Source: Draconibacterium halophilum (GTDB taxonomy: Bacteria; Bacteroidota; Bacteroidia; Bacteroidales; Prolixibacteraceae). From it: a DNA stretch of 64,000 nucleotides. Within the stretch, counting starts at the first letter, position 1; every line of letters starts with the position of its first letter. Location: NCBI RefSeq assembly GCF_010448835.1, contig NZ_CP048409.1, positions 2,674,001 to 2,738,000 on the forward strand, given 5' to 3'. The position numbers were made by a program, and so were the translations under genes. Of the stretch, positions 62,773-64,000 are shown one piece after another. The notes beneath the pieces are model-generated. The model searched no databases, was not told the origin of the DNA, and saw only the letters and a program-made list of their open reading frames with translations.

Positions 62773-64000
62773 CTATTCTTCAATATCCCACCAAACAGGT
62801 GTGGTCATATATTCATTTTCGAAAACGCCAAGTGCCTCTACTTTCGATGCATTGTAATAACGCTCGTAATAGGCCATCTGGTAACGACGAATATAGTCGT
62901 CATCCTGAGGGAAAGCAGTTTCGTATACAAACGTCGGACGATCAAATCCTTTGTAAACGCCGGCAGCGTAATCGTAAGTTCCGTCAGGACCAATACAGTA
63001 ATCGCAACGTCGCATATCTGTCCAAACTTCAGGACTGTAGGTACATGCGATGTATTTTTGCATCATAATGTGACTCAATGTCAAATCCGATGCGGTTTGG
63101 ACAACGGCCTCGCTGCCCATAAAGGCGGCGCTTTCATTAGCCGGAATTCCCAGCTTGTCCATGTTTGCCTGAATAGCATCGTGGTACGAAGTCAGTGCGC
63201 TCTCCAAACTTCCCTGGCGGAAATAAATCTCTGCCTCAATAAATTTCAACTCAGAATAAGAAAGCAGGAAATAAGGCGAATTTTTTTCGGTGTAAAACAA
63301 TGGATTCTCCTCTGATGAGCGCATTCCAACATAATTTACATCGTCAGTTGTTGGTGCGTGATCTGTTTCTCCCAAATCAACAGCAAATGAGAATTTACCG
63401 GCATTGTCGCCTTCCAGAATTTTGGGAAGCAGTACTTCAGTGCGTGGATCAACCACACGACTGTTCCAGGTTTCATCGCCACCGTTAATGGTGTCAACAG
63501 TATTCATTAGGTAGTCTTTCCATAATTTACCGGGTTTATTCGAGCTGCCAATATTTTGACGTTGAATACACCATCTTGCCGATATATCACCATCTTCGCC
63601 AATATATTCGGCATCGTCGCCGTTCGATTGGAATGATTGTGCAATATTTGAAAGAATTCCGGCAGGGTTGTAGGCTAACAGATCGGTTCCTTCGGCTTTT
63701 TTCGAAAGGTGGCTCATAAAACGGGCTTTTACGCCATAGGCAAACTTAATCCACTTGTCAATATCGCCGTTGTACATTACATCACCAACAGAAAGGTCCG
63801 GAGCATTTTCTCCCTGTGTTTTCTCAAGATCAGCAATACCTTCATCAATTAACGGAAGGATTTGGCTGTATACATATTCAGCATCGTCATAATCGGGCTG
63901 AATATTTCCGGCAATACCGTCCTGGTAGGCAATATAACCGTAAGCATCAACCAATGTTCCTGTTCCAAATGCTTTAAGGATTTTACCAGCGCCGGTATAA
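62773..64000 (-). CDS. SusD/RagB-family outer membrane lipoprotein (5' end beyond the window)
   Basis: The frame is open from the stop at 62773 to the right edge, so the N terminus and signal peptide are missing. It resembles the SusD-like group with an extended helical core: YVYSQILPLIDEGIADLEKT, DIDKWIKFAYGVKARFMSHL (a TPR-like SusD hallmark), SELKFIEAEIYFRQGSLESA and SPEVWTDMRRCDY. SusD proteins bind glycans or peptides with a SusC TonB transporter, expected to lie just to the right. The sigma factor at 61381 could be part of its control, but it is convergent. Confidence 0.88.
   Translation of the reverse strand, partial: YTGAGKILKAFGTGTLVDAYGYIAYQDGIAGNIQPDYDDAEYVYSQILPLIDEGIADLEKTQGENAPDLSVGDVMYNGDIDKWIKFAYGVKARFMSHLSKKAEGTDLLAYNPAGILSNIAQSFQSNGDDAEYIGEDGDISARWCIQRQNIGSSNKPGKLWKDYLMNTVDTINGGDETWNSRVVDPRTEVLLPKILEGDNAGKFSFAVDLGETDHAPTTDDVNYVGMRSSEENPLFYTEKNSPYFLLSYSELKFIEAEIYFRQGSLESALTSYHDAIQANMDKLGIPANESAAFMGSEAVVQTASDLTLSHIMMQKYIACTYSPEVWTDMRRCDYCIGPDGTYDYAAGVYKGFDRPTFVYETAFPQDDDYIRRYQMAYYERYYNASKVEALGVFENEYMTTPVWWDIEE

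Overview
The window comes from a member of the Bacteroidota, most likely Marinilabiliales/Prolixibacteraceae-like. This rests on three things: several very large secreted proteins ending in type IX secretion (T9SS) type A sorting domains, a SusD-family lipoprotein, and promoters of the Bacteroidota type (-7 box TAnnTTTG). The gene order rpmB-rpmG-DUF4295-ftsY is also typical of the phylum. I saw no tRNA, rRNA, CRISPR array, prophage or intact insertion sequence. The lineage below phylum is inference.

Layout: (1) 1-1442, the last codons of a RelA/SpoT-like gene and two TPR proteins. (2) 1507-12109, a giant secreted BspA-type leucine-rich protein split by a one-base frameshift, then a TPR-containing sensor kinase and its LuxR-type response regulator. 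The giant gene and the kinase gene share an unusual promoter design: an 18-bp palindrome exactly 22 bp upstream of a -7 box. (3) 12696-14735, ribosomal proteins L28 and L33, DUF4295, FtsY and a DksA-type zinc finger protein. (4) 14753-22748, a hybrid kinase, a fructosamine-kinase/SIS-isomerase pair, an aminotransferase, a nitroreductase, two paralogous small exported proteins and a small zinc-binding protein. (5) 23004-35959, housekeeping genes (secA, lgt, slyD, aroC, DUF134, PepSY, msrB, RluA-type synthase, DUF4252, sulfatase, Na/Pi transporter) and a candidate small RNA.

(6) 36012-51502 is the accessory core. It holds a T9SS papain-like protease with eight PKD and two GEVED domains, also broken by a one-base slip in a G run. 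Divergent from it are two LuxR-type regulators with degenerate receiver domains. These are followed by a 2711-residue SprB-like adhesin that contains sixteen tandem copies, almost identical in DNA, of a 279-bp (93-residue) module. The second regulator and the adhesin share a second promoter module, again with 22-bp spacing to the -7 box. (7) 51653-64000, HrpB helicase, exonuclease III, a FadL-type porin, an 1157-residue protein that I read as a PPi-type PEP carboxykinase, DUF4386, an ECF sigma factor with a partner membrane protein, an 11-unit 21-bp tandem array, and the 3' part of a SusD-family gene running off the right edge.

The strongest hunt results are the two putative regulon modules linking local LuxR-type regulators to giant surface proteins, the 16-copy homogenised repeat, three coding disruptions at homopolymers (two in T9SS genes, one at a regulator start), the 21-bp palindromic array and the candidate sRNA. 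All are read from sequence alone; no search or alignment program was run.
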